The position numbers and the translations under genes were made by a program. From contig JBAYVY010000070.1 of NCBI GenBank assembly GCA_041674345.1, positions 1 to 12,031 of the forward strand: 12,031 nucleotides of DNA, read 5' to 3'. Every line of letters begins with the position of its first letter. The stretch's first letter is position 1. This stretch comes from JBAYVY01 sp041674345 (GTDB lineage: Bacteria > Planctomycetota > Phycisphaerae > Phycisphaerales > Zrk34). Shown one piece after another: positions 1-6,267 of this stretch. Below the pieces are notes generated by a model, which was not told the origin of the DNA, ran no database searches, and saw only the letters and a list, made by a program, of their open reading frames with translations.

Positions 1-966
1 CACCATCGCCCCCGGCGAATACGCGGGCATGATCGCCAGCAACGCCCCCAGCACCGTCGGATCAAACCACGACCGATACCGCTCGCTGAGCATCGCGTTC
101 AACACCACCACCGACGGCAGCGGCTTTTCCCGCAAACTCGCCTGCAAGCGATCAAACGCGTTGGCCACCGTCACGATCCGCGCGAAGATGTGAATGTCGT
201 GCCCCGACATGCCCGTCAACTGGCCCGCGCTGTTGGGTATCCGCGGAAAGCCCGATCCGTCGAAATGCTGGTGATGCTGCGCGACGACCGCCCGCACCGT
301 GGCCGGCAGACTTGTCAGCAGCGTCTGGTTGTTCGGCTCCACGTGGGCGCGCCACGCCGGGTCGGCGTTCACAAGCGAGTAAGGCACCACGTCGCGCATC
401 TCGGCCGGCAACAGCAGCAACCCCACATCGTGCAACATCGCCCCCAGCCCCAGCGAATGAATCTCCTTCGCCCGCCGGGGCAGCAGCCGCGGTCGCTCAC
501 GAATCAGATACGCATCCAGCTTCGCGCCCATCAGCACGCTGATGTACGTCACGCGCAGGCAATGGTTCATCAAAGACCGGCCCTGCGCGAACATGCTTCC
601 CAGACAGATCACCGACGCCGGGTGCGTCAGCAATTGTTCGATCAGCTTGGAAATGGTCTGCGTGTAGGCGTTGTAATCCAGATGCGCCAAACACTGATTC
701 TGAATCGAATCGAACGCCTGGCGGATTTGACCGGCCAGTTCGGCGCGGGCGCGGATGACCGCCGGGTTCACCCGCCGCTCGATCTGCTCCAACGCCGGGT
801 ATTTGATCCACAATTGATCGATGCCCAACTGCTTCATACGCTCGATCGTCGCGCCGTTCAGTTTGAAACCCGGCTGCAACAACAAATGATCCGGCGTGTC
901 CGGGTGATACACCGGCAGAGCGATCACCATCTCCTCCGTCACTTGTTGAATGGGTACTTCCAGCAC
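1..966 (-). CDS. HD-GYP domain protein, C-terminus off the left edge
   Basis: This is a predicted HD-GYP phosphohydrolase; the family usually degrades cyclic di-GMP in the cytosol. Reading leftward from a GTG at 966 gives 322 codons with no stop before the window edge. The N-terminal ~120 residues (MLEVPIQQVTEEMVIALPVY onward) resemble the leader region often found before HD-GYP domains. The catalytic part shows H135 (MNHCLRV), H179-D180 (MLHDVGLLLLP), H231-H232 and H234 (QHHQHFDGSGFP), then IFARIVTVANAFDRL, the usual closing helix. Two signature positions differ: LHDVGL instead of LHDxGK, and GFP instead of GYP. An in-frame TGA at 976-978 sets the upstream limit, so GTG 966 is the best start; its ribosome binding site is weak. 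It is divergent from the nitroreductase. The family call is firm; substrate and activity are not shown. Confidence 0.88.
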   Translation of the reverse strand, partial: MLEVPIQQVTEEMVIALPVYHPDTPDHLLLQPGFKLNGATIERMKQLGIDQLWIKYPALEQIERRVNPAVIRARAELAGQIRQAFDSIQNQCLAHLDYNAYTQTISKLIEQLLTHPASVICLGSMFAQGRSLMNHCLRVTYISVLMGAKLDAYLIRERPRLLPRRAKEIHSLGLGAMLHDVGLLLLPAEMRDVVPYSLVNADPAWRAHVEPNNQTLLTSLPATVRAVVAQHHQHFDGSGFPRIPNSAGQLTGMSGHDIHIFARIVTVANAFDRLQASLREKPLPSVVVLNAMLSERYRSWFDPTVLGALLAIMPAYSPGAMV

Positions 967-1141
967 GTTGTTCTTTCACCACAACAGGTTCTCGTCGCCA
1001 CTCCCTTGATCGTCCCACGCGGGCCGCCATCTGACTGCGATCCGATCCGGCCGGCGACTTGTGCCCCGCGCCGCTTACGCAATCCGCATAATCGTCACAA
1101 TCGGACTTGCCTTACGCGAACATCCAGCGAACAATGACCCG

Positions 1142-1759
1142 ATGAGCAACACCTTCAAAATCGCCAGGACCGATCATCCGATTCTGCCCGCGCTCGCCGG
1201 GCGTTACAGTCCCTATGTCTTCGATCCGCGCCCCGTGGAACGCGACAAACTTGTGTCCTGTCTCGAAGCCGCCCGATGGGCCGCGTCCAGTTACAACGAA
1301 CAGCCTTGGCGCGTCATTCTCGCCGGGCGATCCGATACGCAGGCGTTCAACAAGGCGGTGTCCTGTCTGTTGGAAGCCAATCAGGCGTGGGCGAAAAACG
1401 CCGGGGTATTGCTGTTGACGCTGGTGTCGCGCACCTTCGCCCGCAACGGCACACCCAACCGCGTGGCGGAACACGATCTGGGCCTGGCGATGGGCAACCT
1501 GACGGTGCAGGCCGAGTCATTGGGGCTGGCCGTGCATCAGATGGCGGGGGTTCAGTTATTGAAAGTGCGACAGATGTACCAGGTGCCCGAAGGGTTCGAC
1601 CCCGTGACCGCCGTGGCGATCGGATACGCCTCGCTTCCGGGGGCGGGGGCGGGCGATGACGATTTGGGTCAGCGCGACAAAACCCCCCGCTCCCGCCGCC
1701 CGCTGAATGAATGGGTCTTCGGCGAATCGTTCGGCAAGCCGGCCGATGTCGTGCAATAA
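1142..1759 (+). CDS. Nitroreductase-family FMN oxidoreductase
   Basis: A 205-residue protein of the nitroreductase superfamily, whose members use FMN and NAD(P)H to reduce nitro compounds, quinones or similar acceptors. The N-terminal stretch YSPYVFDPRPVERDKL (residues 22-37) followed by AARWAASSYNEQPWRVILA (43-61) is the typical FMN-phosphate binding segment of this family. AEHDLGLAMGNL (109-120) and TAVAIGYAS (156-164) match the later conserved helix and strand. The frame is open upstream to a GTG at 1061, but the ATG at 1142 directly precedes the conserved region and fits the family length; no clear Shine-Dalgarno is visible. The C-terminus RSRRPLNEWVFGESFG is typical of the small nitroreductases. 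The physiological substrate cannot be told. The stop is followed at once by a large inverted repeat, so it is probably not cotranscribed with trpS. Confidence 0.9.
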   Translation: MSNTFKIARTDHPILPALAGRYSPYVFDPRPVERDKLVSCLEAARWAASSYNEQPWRVILAGRSDTQAFNKAVSCLLEANQAWAKNAGVLLLTLVSRTFARNGTPNRVAEHDLGLAMGNLTVQAESLGLAVHQMAGVQLLKVRQMYQVPEGFDPVTAVAIGYASLPGAGAGDDDLGQRDKTPRSRRPLNEWVFGESFGKPADVVQ

Positions 1760-1762
1760 GAA

Positions 1763-1847
1763 ATGGGCCACGAAGGCGCGAAGGCGCGAAGAGATGCTTT
1801 CATTTCTTTTCTGTATTTCTTCGCGCCTTCGCGCCTTCGTGGCCCAT
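1763..1847. repeat. Dispersed-type inverted repeat with 30-bp perfect arms
   Basis: The left arm 1763-1792 and right arm 1818-1847 are perfect reverse complements over 30 bp, around a 25-nt AT-rich centre. Each arm contains two copies of CGAAGGCGCGAAG-like tandem units after GGCCA. It starts three bases after the nitroreductase stop and ends 42 bases before the trpS start. Related units built on CCACGAAGGCACGAAG are familiar to me as scattered intergenic elements in planctomycetes and other phyla, where they are often mis-annotated as coding (peptides rich in HEGTKARR). The transcript would fold into a very stable hairpin and could stop or protect transcripts in both directions. Confidence 0.9.
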
Positions 1848-1888
1848 CTCCCTCCCCGGTGGTGAAACCGTCCGAAAAACGGTACAAC

Positions 1889-2956
1889 ATGCACGCCATG
1901 AATCCACCCGCCGATAAACCGCGTATCCTCACCGGCGATACCCCCACCGGATCGCTCCACCTGGGCCACTACGTCGGCTCACTCGAAAACCGCGTCCAAT
2001 CACAAGAACACTACGACTGTTTCTTCATCGTCGCCAACGTCCACGCCCTCACCACCCGCCCCACCGAAACCACGCGAATCCGTGCCGATACCCTCAATAT
2101 CCTCAAAGACTGGATCAGCGTCGGCATGGACCCCCGGAAGTCAACGTTCTTCCTGCAATCCGAAGTTCCGGCCATCGCTGAACTCACCTGGTACTTCGCC
2201 ATGCTGCTCGGCTACGGCCGGCTGATGAAGAATCCGACCATCAAAGACGAAATCCGCGTCAAGGGACTCGGCGATCAATACAGCTTCGGCTTCCTCATGT
2301 ATGCCGTGGGTCAGATCGCGGACATTCTTTCGTTCACGCCCGCGCTGGTGCCCGTCGGTGAAGACCAAATCCCGCACATCGAAATGACCCGCGAAATCGC
2401 CCGGCGATTCAACCAGATCTATTGCAACATCGACCCGAACACCCCCGACGAAGATCACCTCAAAACCGGCGGCGTGTTCCCCGTCCCGCAAGCGAAAATC
2501 GGCCGCATCGCGCGACTCACCGGCATCGACGGCCAGAACAAAATGAGCAAGTCGCTGGGTAACGCGATCTTCCTCAGCGATGACCCCAAGACGGTTCAAA
2601 AGAAGTGCAACAAGATTTTCACCGGTCGCGGCACGATGGACGACCCGCCGGTGTTGCAGGGCAACACGGTGCTGGAATACGTCAACATCTTCTGCCCCCC
2701 GGACAAGGCCGCCGAGTTGAACGCCGCCTACGCCAAGAGCGAGATCGGTGACGGCGCGTTGAAAAAAGAGGTCGCCGCGCACATCAACGCCTTCCTCGAA
2801 CCGATCCGCGAGCGTCGCGCCAAACTGACCGACGCCGACATCATGGACGTCATCAAGGAAGGCAACCAAAAAGCCAACGCCGCCGCCGAACAAACCCTCT
2901 GGCGCGCCAAAGAAGCGATGCGATACGACTTCCACCCCCGGAAGCTGGGCTTCTGA
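1889..2956 (+). CDS. trpS: Tryptophanyl-tRNA synthetase
   Basis: Class Ic aminoacyl-tRNA synthetase that charges tRNA-Trp with tryptophan. From ATG 1889 it is 355 residues, slightly longer than the usual ~330-340. The ATP-binding HIGH-type motif is GSLHLGHYVGSL (HLGH at 24-27). The KMSKS loop is QNKMSKSLGNAIFLSD (KMSKS at 218-222). VPVGEDQIPHIEMTREIARRFN is the conserved motif between them. The frame is open back through the inverted repeat to 1763, but that part encodes repeat-derived sequence and is not part of the protein. ATG 1889 and ATG 1898 are both possible starts; neither has a strong Shine-Dalgarno. No leader peptide or attenuator is evident. Function is confident. Confidence 0.96.
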   Translation: MHAMNPPADKPRILTGDTPTGSLHLGHYVGSLENRVQSQEHYDCFFIVANVHALTTRPTETTRIRADTLNILKDWISVGMDPRKSTFFLQSEVPAIAELTWYFAMLLGYGRLMKNPTIKDEIRVKGLGDQYSFGFLMYAVGQIADILSFTPALVPVGEDQIPHIEMTREIARRFNQIYCNIDPNTPDEDHLKTGGVFPVPQAKIGRIARLTGIDGQNKMSKSLGNAIFLSDDPKTVQKKCNKIFTGRGTMDDPPVLQGNTVLEYVNIFCPPDKAAELNAAYAKSEIGDGALKKEVAAHINAFLEPIRERRAKLTDADIMDVIKEGNQKANAAAEQTLWRAKEAMRYDFHPRKLGF

Positions 2957-2971
2957 AGCCGCTCGCGGCTT
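2956..2971 (+). terminator. Short hairpin at the trpS stop
   Basis: AAGCCG (2956-2961) and CGGCTT (2966-2971) form a six-pair stem with a four-base loop, beginning in the last base of the trpS stop codon. No run of T follows, so it is at best a weak or Rho-assisted terminator. Confidence 0.3.
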
Positions 2972-3088
2972 GGCAACCGCATGATCGCAATTCACGTCAC
3001 AATAATGCGTTACGACTATTCAAATTCCGAAATACCAAAGCCATCCTATTTTTCTCAAAATTAGTATTTCCATGCGCCCAACGGATGA

Positions 3089-3115
3089 TATACTAATTTA
3101 GAAGAAATTAGTATA
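3089..3115. promoter_or_regulatory. Palindromic operator candidate upstream of the Fic gene
   Basis: TATACTAATTT (3089-3099) and AAATTAGTATA (3105-3115) are perfect 11-bp arms around the five-base spacer AGAAG. A further half-site, AAATTAGTAT, lies at 3058-3067 in the orientation of the right arm. The palindrome sits 15 bp before the Fic ATG in an AT-rich stretch (about 3000-3120) that contrasts with the GC-rich surroundings and includes TATACT and TATAAC as possible -10 boxes. The protein has a C-terminal winged helix, so autoregulation at this site is a reasonable inference. Confidence 0.65.
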
Positions 3116-3130
3116 ACTTTGGGATAATCC

Positions 3131-4462
3131 ATGCGCATCCCCGAAAAACCGCCAACCAAGGCGAATCTGCTGACTATGCTGAAGCCATTCATGGGCGGCG
3201 AGCTTCTTTCCCAAATGTTCCGGTTACCAACAGTGAACGGCGAATACGTTCACTGGGATAAACTTCGTCATCTGAAACCACCCGCTGAATGGGACCATCA
3301 ACATTGGTGGACGTTTTTGAAACTGCGACGTGATTCCGGTCGCAAACGCATTCCGCTACACGACACCCACCAGCAGCCATTCAGTTTCATCGTCACCGAT
3401 GAGATGCACGAAAAGCTGGACTGGATCGCACAACATGCGGGCGGGATCTTGCAGGCGGCGCAACGACCGATCAGCAATGACGACGCGGATCGGTACGTGG
3501 TGCGTTCGCTGATCGAAGAGTCGATCACATCCAGCCAGATCGAGGGAGCCGTCACCACGCGCCGAATCGCCAAGGACATGATTCGATCGGGCCGGCAACC
3601 GCGCGACACCAGCGAACAGATGATCCTCAACAACTATGCCGCGATGAGAAGCATCGCAGACATGGAAGGAAAAACAGGTTTGACGCCGGACATCATCTTC
3701 GCGTTGCATCGCACGCTTGTCGAAAACACACTGGAAGATTCAACCGCCGCTGGGCGATTTCGCCGGGCCGATGAACGCATTGATATTGTCGATGCCTACG
3801 GCGAAGTCATGCATGATCCGCCGCCCGCCGACGAATTGCCGTCACGGCTGAACGCCCTGTGCCAATTCGCCAACGCCCAAACCCCCGGTTACTACATTCA
3901 TCCCGTCGTGCGCTCGATCATCCTTCACTTCTGGCTGGCGTACGATCACCCCTTTGTCGATGGCAACGGACGCTGCGCCCGCGCTCTTTTCTACTGGTCG
4001 ATGCTCCGGCATGACTATTGGATGTGCGAATACATTTCGATTTCGGAAGTCATCCGCAAGGCCCGAACGCAATACGGCCTGGCGTTTCTCCACACCGAAA
4101 CCGATGACAATGACCTGACCTATTTCATTGCGTATCACATCCAACTGATCGAAAAAGCCGTGCGACAACTGCTGGCTTACGTCCAGCGCAAGCAACAGGA
4201 ACAGCAGGCCGTCGAAAATCTGTTGCGATCCAGTGTGGACCTCAACCATCGCCAGCAGGCGTTGCTCAGTCACGCGCTGCGCCATGCGAATGCGGAATAC
4301 ACCGTGCAATCGCATCAGACCAGCCACAACATCGTCTATGAAACCGCCCGGCAGGATTTGCTCGATCTGGCGAAACGCGGGTTGCTCACCCAGCGTAAAA
4401 TCAAACGGCTTTGGCATTTTCATCCCGCCGATCATCTGGAAGAAAAACTGCGGCAATTGTGA
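3131..4462 (+). CDS. Fic-family AMP-transferase with C-terminal winged helix
   Basis: A 443-residue Fic/DOC-superfamily protein; such enzymes usually transfer AMP from ATP onto a target protein hydroxyl. The active-site loop is complete: HPFVDGNGRCAR at 273-284 (H273, D277, N279, R281, R284). Upstream, SSQIEG (134-139) matches the inhibitory helix motif (S/T)xxxE(G/N), with E138 expected to block ATP, so this looks like an N-terminally self-inhibited (class II) Fic. Residues ~1-85 form a lead-in of unknown role; ~190-300 is the Fic core. After a Gln-rich linker near 350-365, residues ~371-430 look like a winged helix (TARQDLLDLAKRGLLTQRKI). A self-inhibited Fic needs no separate antitoxin, and none is seen next to it. 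The palindrome in front suggests autoregulation. ATG 3131 follows GGGATAATCC. The target protein is unknown. Confidence 0.93.
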   Translation: MRIPEKPPTKANLLTMLKPFMGGELLSQMFRLPTVNGEYVHWDKLRHLKPPAEWDHQHWWTFLKLRRDSGRKRIPLHDTHQQPFSFIVTDEMHEKLDWIAQHAGGILQAAQRPISNDDADRYVVRSLIEESITSSQIEGAVTTRRIAKDMIRSGRQPRDTSEQMILNNYAAMRSIADMEGKTGLTPDIIFALHRTLVENTLEDSTAAGRFRRADERIDIVDAYGEVMHDPPPADELPSRLNALCQFANAQTPGYYIHPVVRSIILHFWLAYDHPFVDGNGRCARALFYWSMLRHDYWMCEYISISEVIRKARTQYGLAFLHTETDDNDLTYFIAYHIQLIEKAVRQLLAYVQRKQQEQQAVENLLRSSVDLNHRQQALLSHALRHANAEYTVQSHQTSHNIVYETARQDLLDLAKRGLLTQRKIKRLWHFHPADHLEEKLRQL

Positions 4463-4506
4463 CCGAATTCCCATCATGTTCCCGCGCTTTTTCGCCGATG
4501 CTTTCC

Positions 4507-4512
4507 TACGAT
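4507..4512 (+). promoter_or_regulatory. Possible -10 element (TACGAT) upstream of hpf
   Basis: CCTACGATG at 4505-4513 resembles CCTACAATG at 5842-5850 and, on the minus strand, GCTACAATG before the D12 methyltransferase. If used, transcription would begin near 4519 and the leader would carry the whole tandem-repeat array. No convincing -35 box is visible, so this is tentative. Confidence 0.22.
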
Positions 4513-4541
4513 GTTTCATCTCCAACACAAGGGGAACCCCC

Positions 4542-4607
4542 GGAAGGACGAACCGGAAGGACGAACCGGAAGGACGGACCGGAAGGGCGGACCCGGAAGG
4601 GCACAAC
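4542..4607 (+). repeat. Five tandem 13-bp-type repeats ending at the hpf start codon
   Basis: Units: GGAAGGACGAACC (4542-4554), GGAAGGACGAACC (4555-4567), GGAAGGACGGACC (4568-4580), GGAAGGGCGGACCC (4581-4594, 14 nt) and GGAAGGGCACAAC (4595-4607). The first two are identical and divergence grows toward the gene. Every unit has a GGAAGG core that can pair with the 16S rRNA tail, and the last one places AAGGG eight bases before the ATG at 4608. The array is therefore a row of Shine-Dalgarno-like sites in the leader. Confidence 0.85.
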
Positions 4608-4916
4608 ATGAAAATCGAAGTGCGGGCGGCGGACCTGCCGGGCAGTGACGCCATCATCGAGCATGTGAACAAGCGGGTTCACGCGGCGATCCATCACTGG
4701 GAATCGCAGGTCACGCGGGTCGAAGTGCATCTGCATGATGACAACGCGAAAAAAGCGGGAATGGACAAGCGATGCGTGATGGAAGCGCGGTTGGCGAATC
4801 ATCAGCCGCTGGTGGTGGAAGACACGACCGATGACCTCTACGATGCCATCACCGCCGCGGCGAAGAAGCTCGGCACGGTGGTGCAACGCACGCTGGAAAA
4901 ACTCGGACGAACGTGA
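4608..4916 (+). CDS. hpf: HPF / S30AE-family ribosome-associated protein
   Basis: A 102-residue protein of the ribosomal hibernation factor family (HPF, YfiA/RaiA, S30AE). Members bind the 30S decoding region and idle or dimerise ribosomes in starvation or stress. It begins MKIEVRAADLPGSDAIIEHV, the usual first strand and helix, continues with VTRVEVHLHDDNAKK, and ends with DDLYDAITAAAKKLGTVVQR, the conserved second helix (about residues 76-95). It lacks the C-terminal dimerisation domain of long HPF, so it is a short form. The expected V.IHD-type strand carries VEVHLHDD here. ATG 4608 is well placed behind AAGGGCACAAC. It lies between the Fic gene and a DinB gene, with no sign of the rpoN operon that often holds this gene in other bacteria. 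Confidence 0.88.
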   Translation: MKIEVRAADLPGSDAIIEHVNKRVHAAIHHWESQVTRVEVHLHDDNAKKAGMDKRCVMEARLANHQPLVVEDTTDDLYDAITAAAKKLGTVVQRTLEKLGRT

Positions 4917-4932
4917 AACGCGCCTTGCGGCT

Positions 4933-4974
4933 TGCGGCTTGCGAATCATCGCACTCCGCATCCCGCAAGCCGCA
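4933..4974 (+). terminator. Inverted repeat between hpf and the DinB gene
   Basis: TGCGGCTTGCG (4933-4943) pairs perfectly with CGCAAGCCGCA (4964-4974) across a 20-nt loop, and CCCCCTTTT follows. The left side is itself a tandem run of TTGCGGC units (from about 4925), so several pairing registers are possible. It may end hpf transcription, or it may be a dispersed repeat; the T-run is short. Confidence 0.45.
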
Positions 4975-4994
4975 CCCCCTTTTGGAGACGCACC

Positions 4995-5507
4995 ATGACT
5001 GCCGCCAAAAATGCCGCGGATGCTTTGGGTCAGGTTTTGTATGAGTACGCGCTGGTGACGGAGCGGATCAACAAGCTGGTCGGGCTGTGGGACGATGCGC
5101 GACTGGCCGATCAGCCGCACGGCCAGATCAATCACCCGGCGTGGACGCTGGGGCATCTGGCCATCGTGATGGATCGCGGCTGCGTGCTGGCCGGCGGGGC
5201 GCAAATACTCGATGAATCGTGGGCCAAGCGATTCGGCCAGGGATCCAAGCCGACCGCGAACCGGGCCGATTATCCGGGCAGGGAACAACTGCTCGAAAAG
5301 TTCAATTCGCAATGTCAGCGGTTGCTGGCGCAGTTGCGTTCGAGTCCCGCCGATGTGCTGACCGCTGAAAACCTGTTTGAGCGCGCCCGCCCGCGGTTCC
5401 CGCAGTCCGGGCAGATGCTCATTCATATGCTCATCGCCGAGCCGGGCTATCACCTGGGTCAGATGACCGGCTGGGCGCGGGCGATGAATCTGCCGGTGAC
5501 GTTCTGA
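4995..5507 (+). CDS. DinB-fold (DinB_2-like) protein
   Basis: A 170-residue four-helix-bundle protein of the DinB/YfiT superfamily, a metal-binding fold that includes thiol transferases and many proteins of unknown function. It shows NHPAWTLGHLAIVMDR (46-61) with H54 at the first metal-ligand position, and GYHLGQMTGWARAMN near the C-terminus with H153 in the usual HxGQ motif. The usual second-helix His four residues before this His is E149 here (AEPGYHLGQ), which may be an alternative ligand or a weakened site. ATG 4995 has a good ribosome binding site (TTTTGGAGACGCACC). The name DinB comes from Bacillus DNA-damage induction and does not imply the E. coli polymerase IV. The substrate is not evident. 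Confidence 0.85.
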   Translation: MTAAKNAADALGQVLYEYALVTERINKLVGLWDDARLADQPHGQINHPAWTLGHLAIVMDRGCVLAGGAQILDESWAKRFGQGSKPTANRADYPGREQLLEKFNSQCQRLLAQLRSSPADVLTAENLFERARPRFPQSGQMLIHMLIAEPGYHLGQMTGWARAMNLPVTF

Positions 5508-5750
5508 TCGCCGGTCGATCCGACAACCACGGCTCGACAATTTGCGCGACGATGATCGTCAGCATCGCCGCCCCGTACATCGACTGCGCGAAGGTCGAAA
5601 CCGTCAGCGCGGCAATCGCACCGGCAAATCAATGCCCAGCCAGAGCATGATCGGAATGCTGAACAACCCCATGCCGAAGCCGACCGCCCCTTGCAGCAAC
5701 ACGCCGGCGAAGATGGCTCCGCCGGCGAAAATCATCGTGTGCAAAGGCAT
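5508..5750 (-). pseudogene. Remnant of a TauE/SafE (TSUP) membrane permease
   Basis: Reading leftward from ATG 5750, MPLHTMIFAGGAIFAG, then LLQGAVGFGMGLFSIPIML and WLGIDLPV look like the first two transmembrane helices of a TSUP-family anion permease (G-rich GFGFG motif, then Pro). At about 5617-5618 the frame breaks: one missing base turns the expected V-A-I-A-A-L into VRLPR and a stop at 5604. In the shifted frame the protein continues AIAALTVSTFAQSMYG, as expected for the family, then AAMLTIIVAQIVEPWLSD, and that frame has no stop until 5431 inside the convergent DinB gene. A normal TSUP protein is about 250 residues, so most of the middle is absent. I conclude it is a decayed, internally deleted gene. 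An assembly error could explain the frameshift but not the missing length. Confidence 0.6.
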
Positions 5751-5843
5751 GTCGTACTCGTTTTGATCGCAAATCGCGGGACCATTAAACCACAGAGATG
5801 GCATAAAAGCGATTCCCCGTGTGGTTGTTCAAAGGTTTCCCCC

Positions 5844-5849
5844 TACAAT
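5844..5849 (+). promoter_or_regulatory. Possible -10 element (TACAAT) of the small membrane protein gene
   Basis: TACAAT lies 22 bases before the ATG at 5872, with AGGAG (5859-5863) in between, which would give a short leader. The -35 region is unconvincing (GTGGTTGTTC around 5821-5830). Confidence 0.3.
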
Positions 5850-5871
5850 GCTCCCATCAGGAGCCACACTC

Positions 5872-6204
5872 ATGTTTGGCATGGATTGGAACGACATCCG
5901 CGATCAGCCCCGCTTCGCCCGCTACTATTCCCGCTTGGGGGGAAGACCCGCATGGGTCTGGGGCATCGCGTTCCTGATCGGTCTGTTGCCGTTCCTCATC
6001 CTCATCGCGCTGCTGGCGCTGCTCGCCATCCTCGTCACGGCGATCATTTACCTGTTGCTCGCCACCGTCCACGAAATCTTTTCCCGCATCCTCGGCTCCT
6101 CCCCGCCGGCCATCGACAATGACCCCTCCGACGAAAACTTCCGGGATAACTTCCGGGGCGGCCGACAAAACGTCCGCGTCATCAGCCCGCATCACAGCGA
6201 ATGA
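5872..6204 (+). CDS. Small membrane protein of unknown function
   Basis: I do not recognise this 110-residue protein. After a charged N-terminus (MFGMDWNDIRDQPRFARYYS), residues ~28-64 are almost entirely hydrophobic (WVWGIAFLIGLLP, then FLILIALLALLAILVTAI, then IYLLLATV), long enough for two closely spaced membrane helices with a turn near P40, or for one very long helix. The C-terminal ~45 residues are polar (IDNDPSDENFRDNFRGG) and end in ISPHHSE. AGGAG at 5859-5863 stands eight bases before ATG 5872 and decides that start over the earlier GTG 5821 and ATG 5848. It stands alone, divergent from the permease remnant. The strong ribosome binding site and clean membrane profile support a real gene. 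Confidence 0.75.
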   Translation: MFGMDWNDIRDQPRFARYYSRLGGRPAWVWGIAFLIGLLPFLILIALLALLAILVTAIIYLLLATVHEIFSRILGSSPPAIDNDPSDENFRDNFRGGRQNVRVISPHHSE

Positions 6205-6267
6205 TCCGCAGTTTGTTTTTCGCGGATGCGGGTGCGTGACCCCTCTTCAACAGCTAAACTGTGACAG

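Noticed and set aside
1059..1092. TTGTGC and CATAAT as a promoter for the nitroreductase
   Set aside because: The spacing is 22 bp and the boxes match poorly; not strong enough to list.
190..1137. Long open + strand frame rich in Arg, Gln and His
   Set aside because: It is the shadow of the HD-GYP gene on the other strand; the peptide has low-complexity composition and no family features, while the minus strand shows clear HD-GYP motifs.
4542..4607. Tandem repeats considered as a CRISPR array or iteron origin
   Set aside because: The units abut with no spacers and only 13-14 bp, and they end exactly at a start codon with no replication gene nearby; a leader repeat fits better.
4506..5540. 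Long open minus-strand frame opposite hpf and the DinB gene
   Set aside because: Shadow frame running through tandem repeats; hpf and DinB on the + strand have good starts and family motifs.
6204..6227. Hairpin ATCCGC / GCGGAT after the small membrane protein
   Set aside because: Only six pairs with a 12-base loop that contains the T run, so it does not have the form of an intrinsic terminator.
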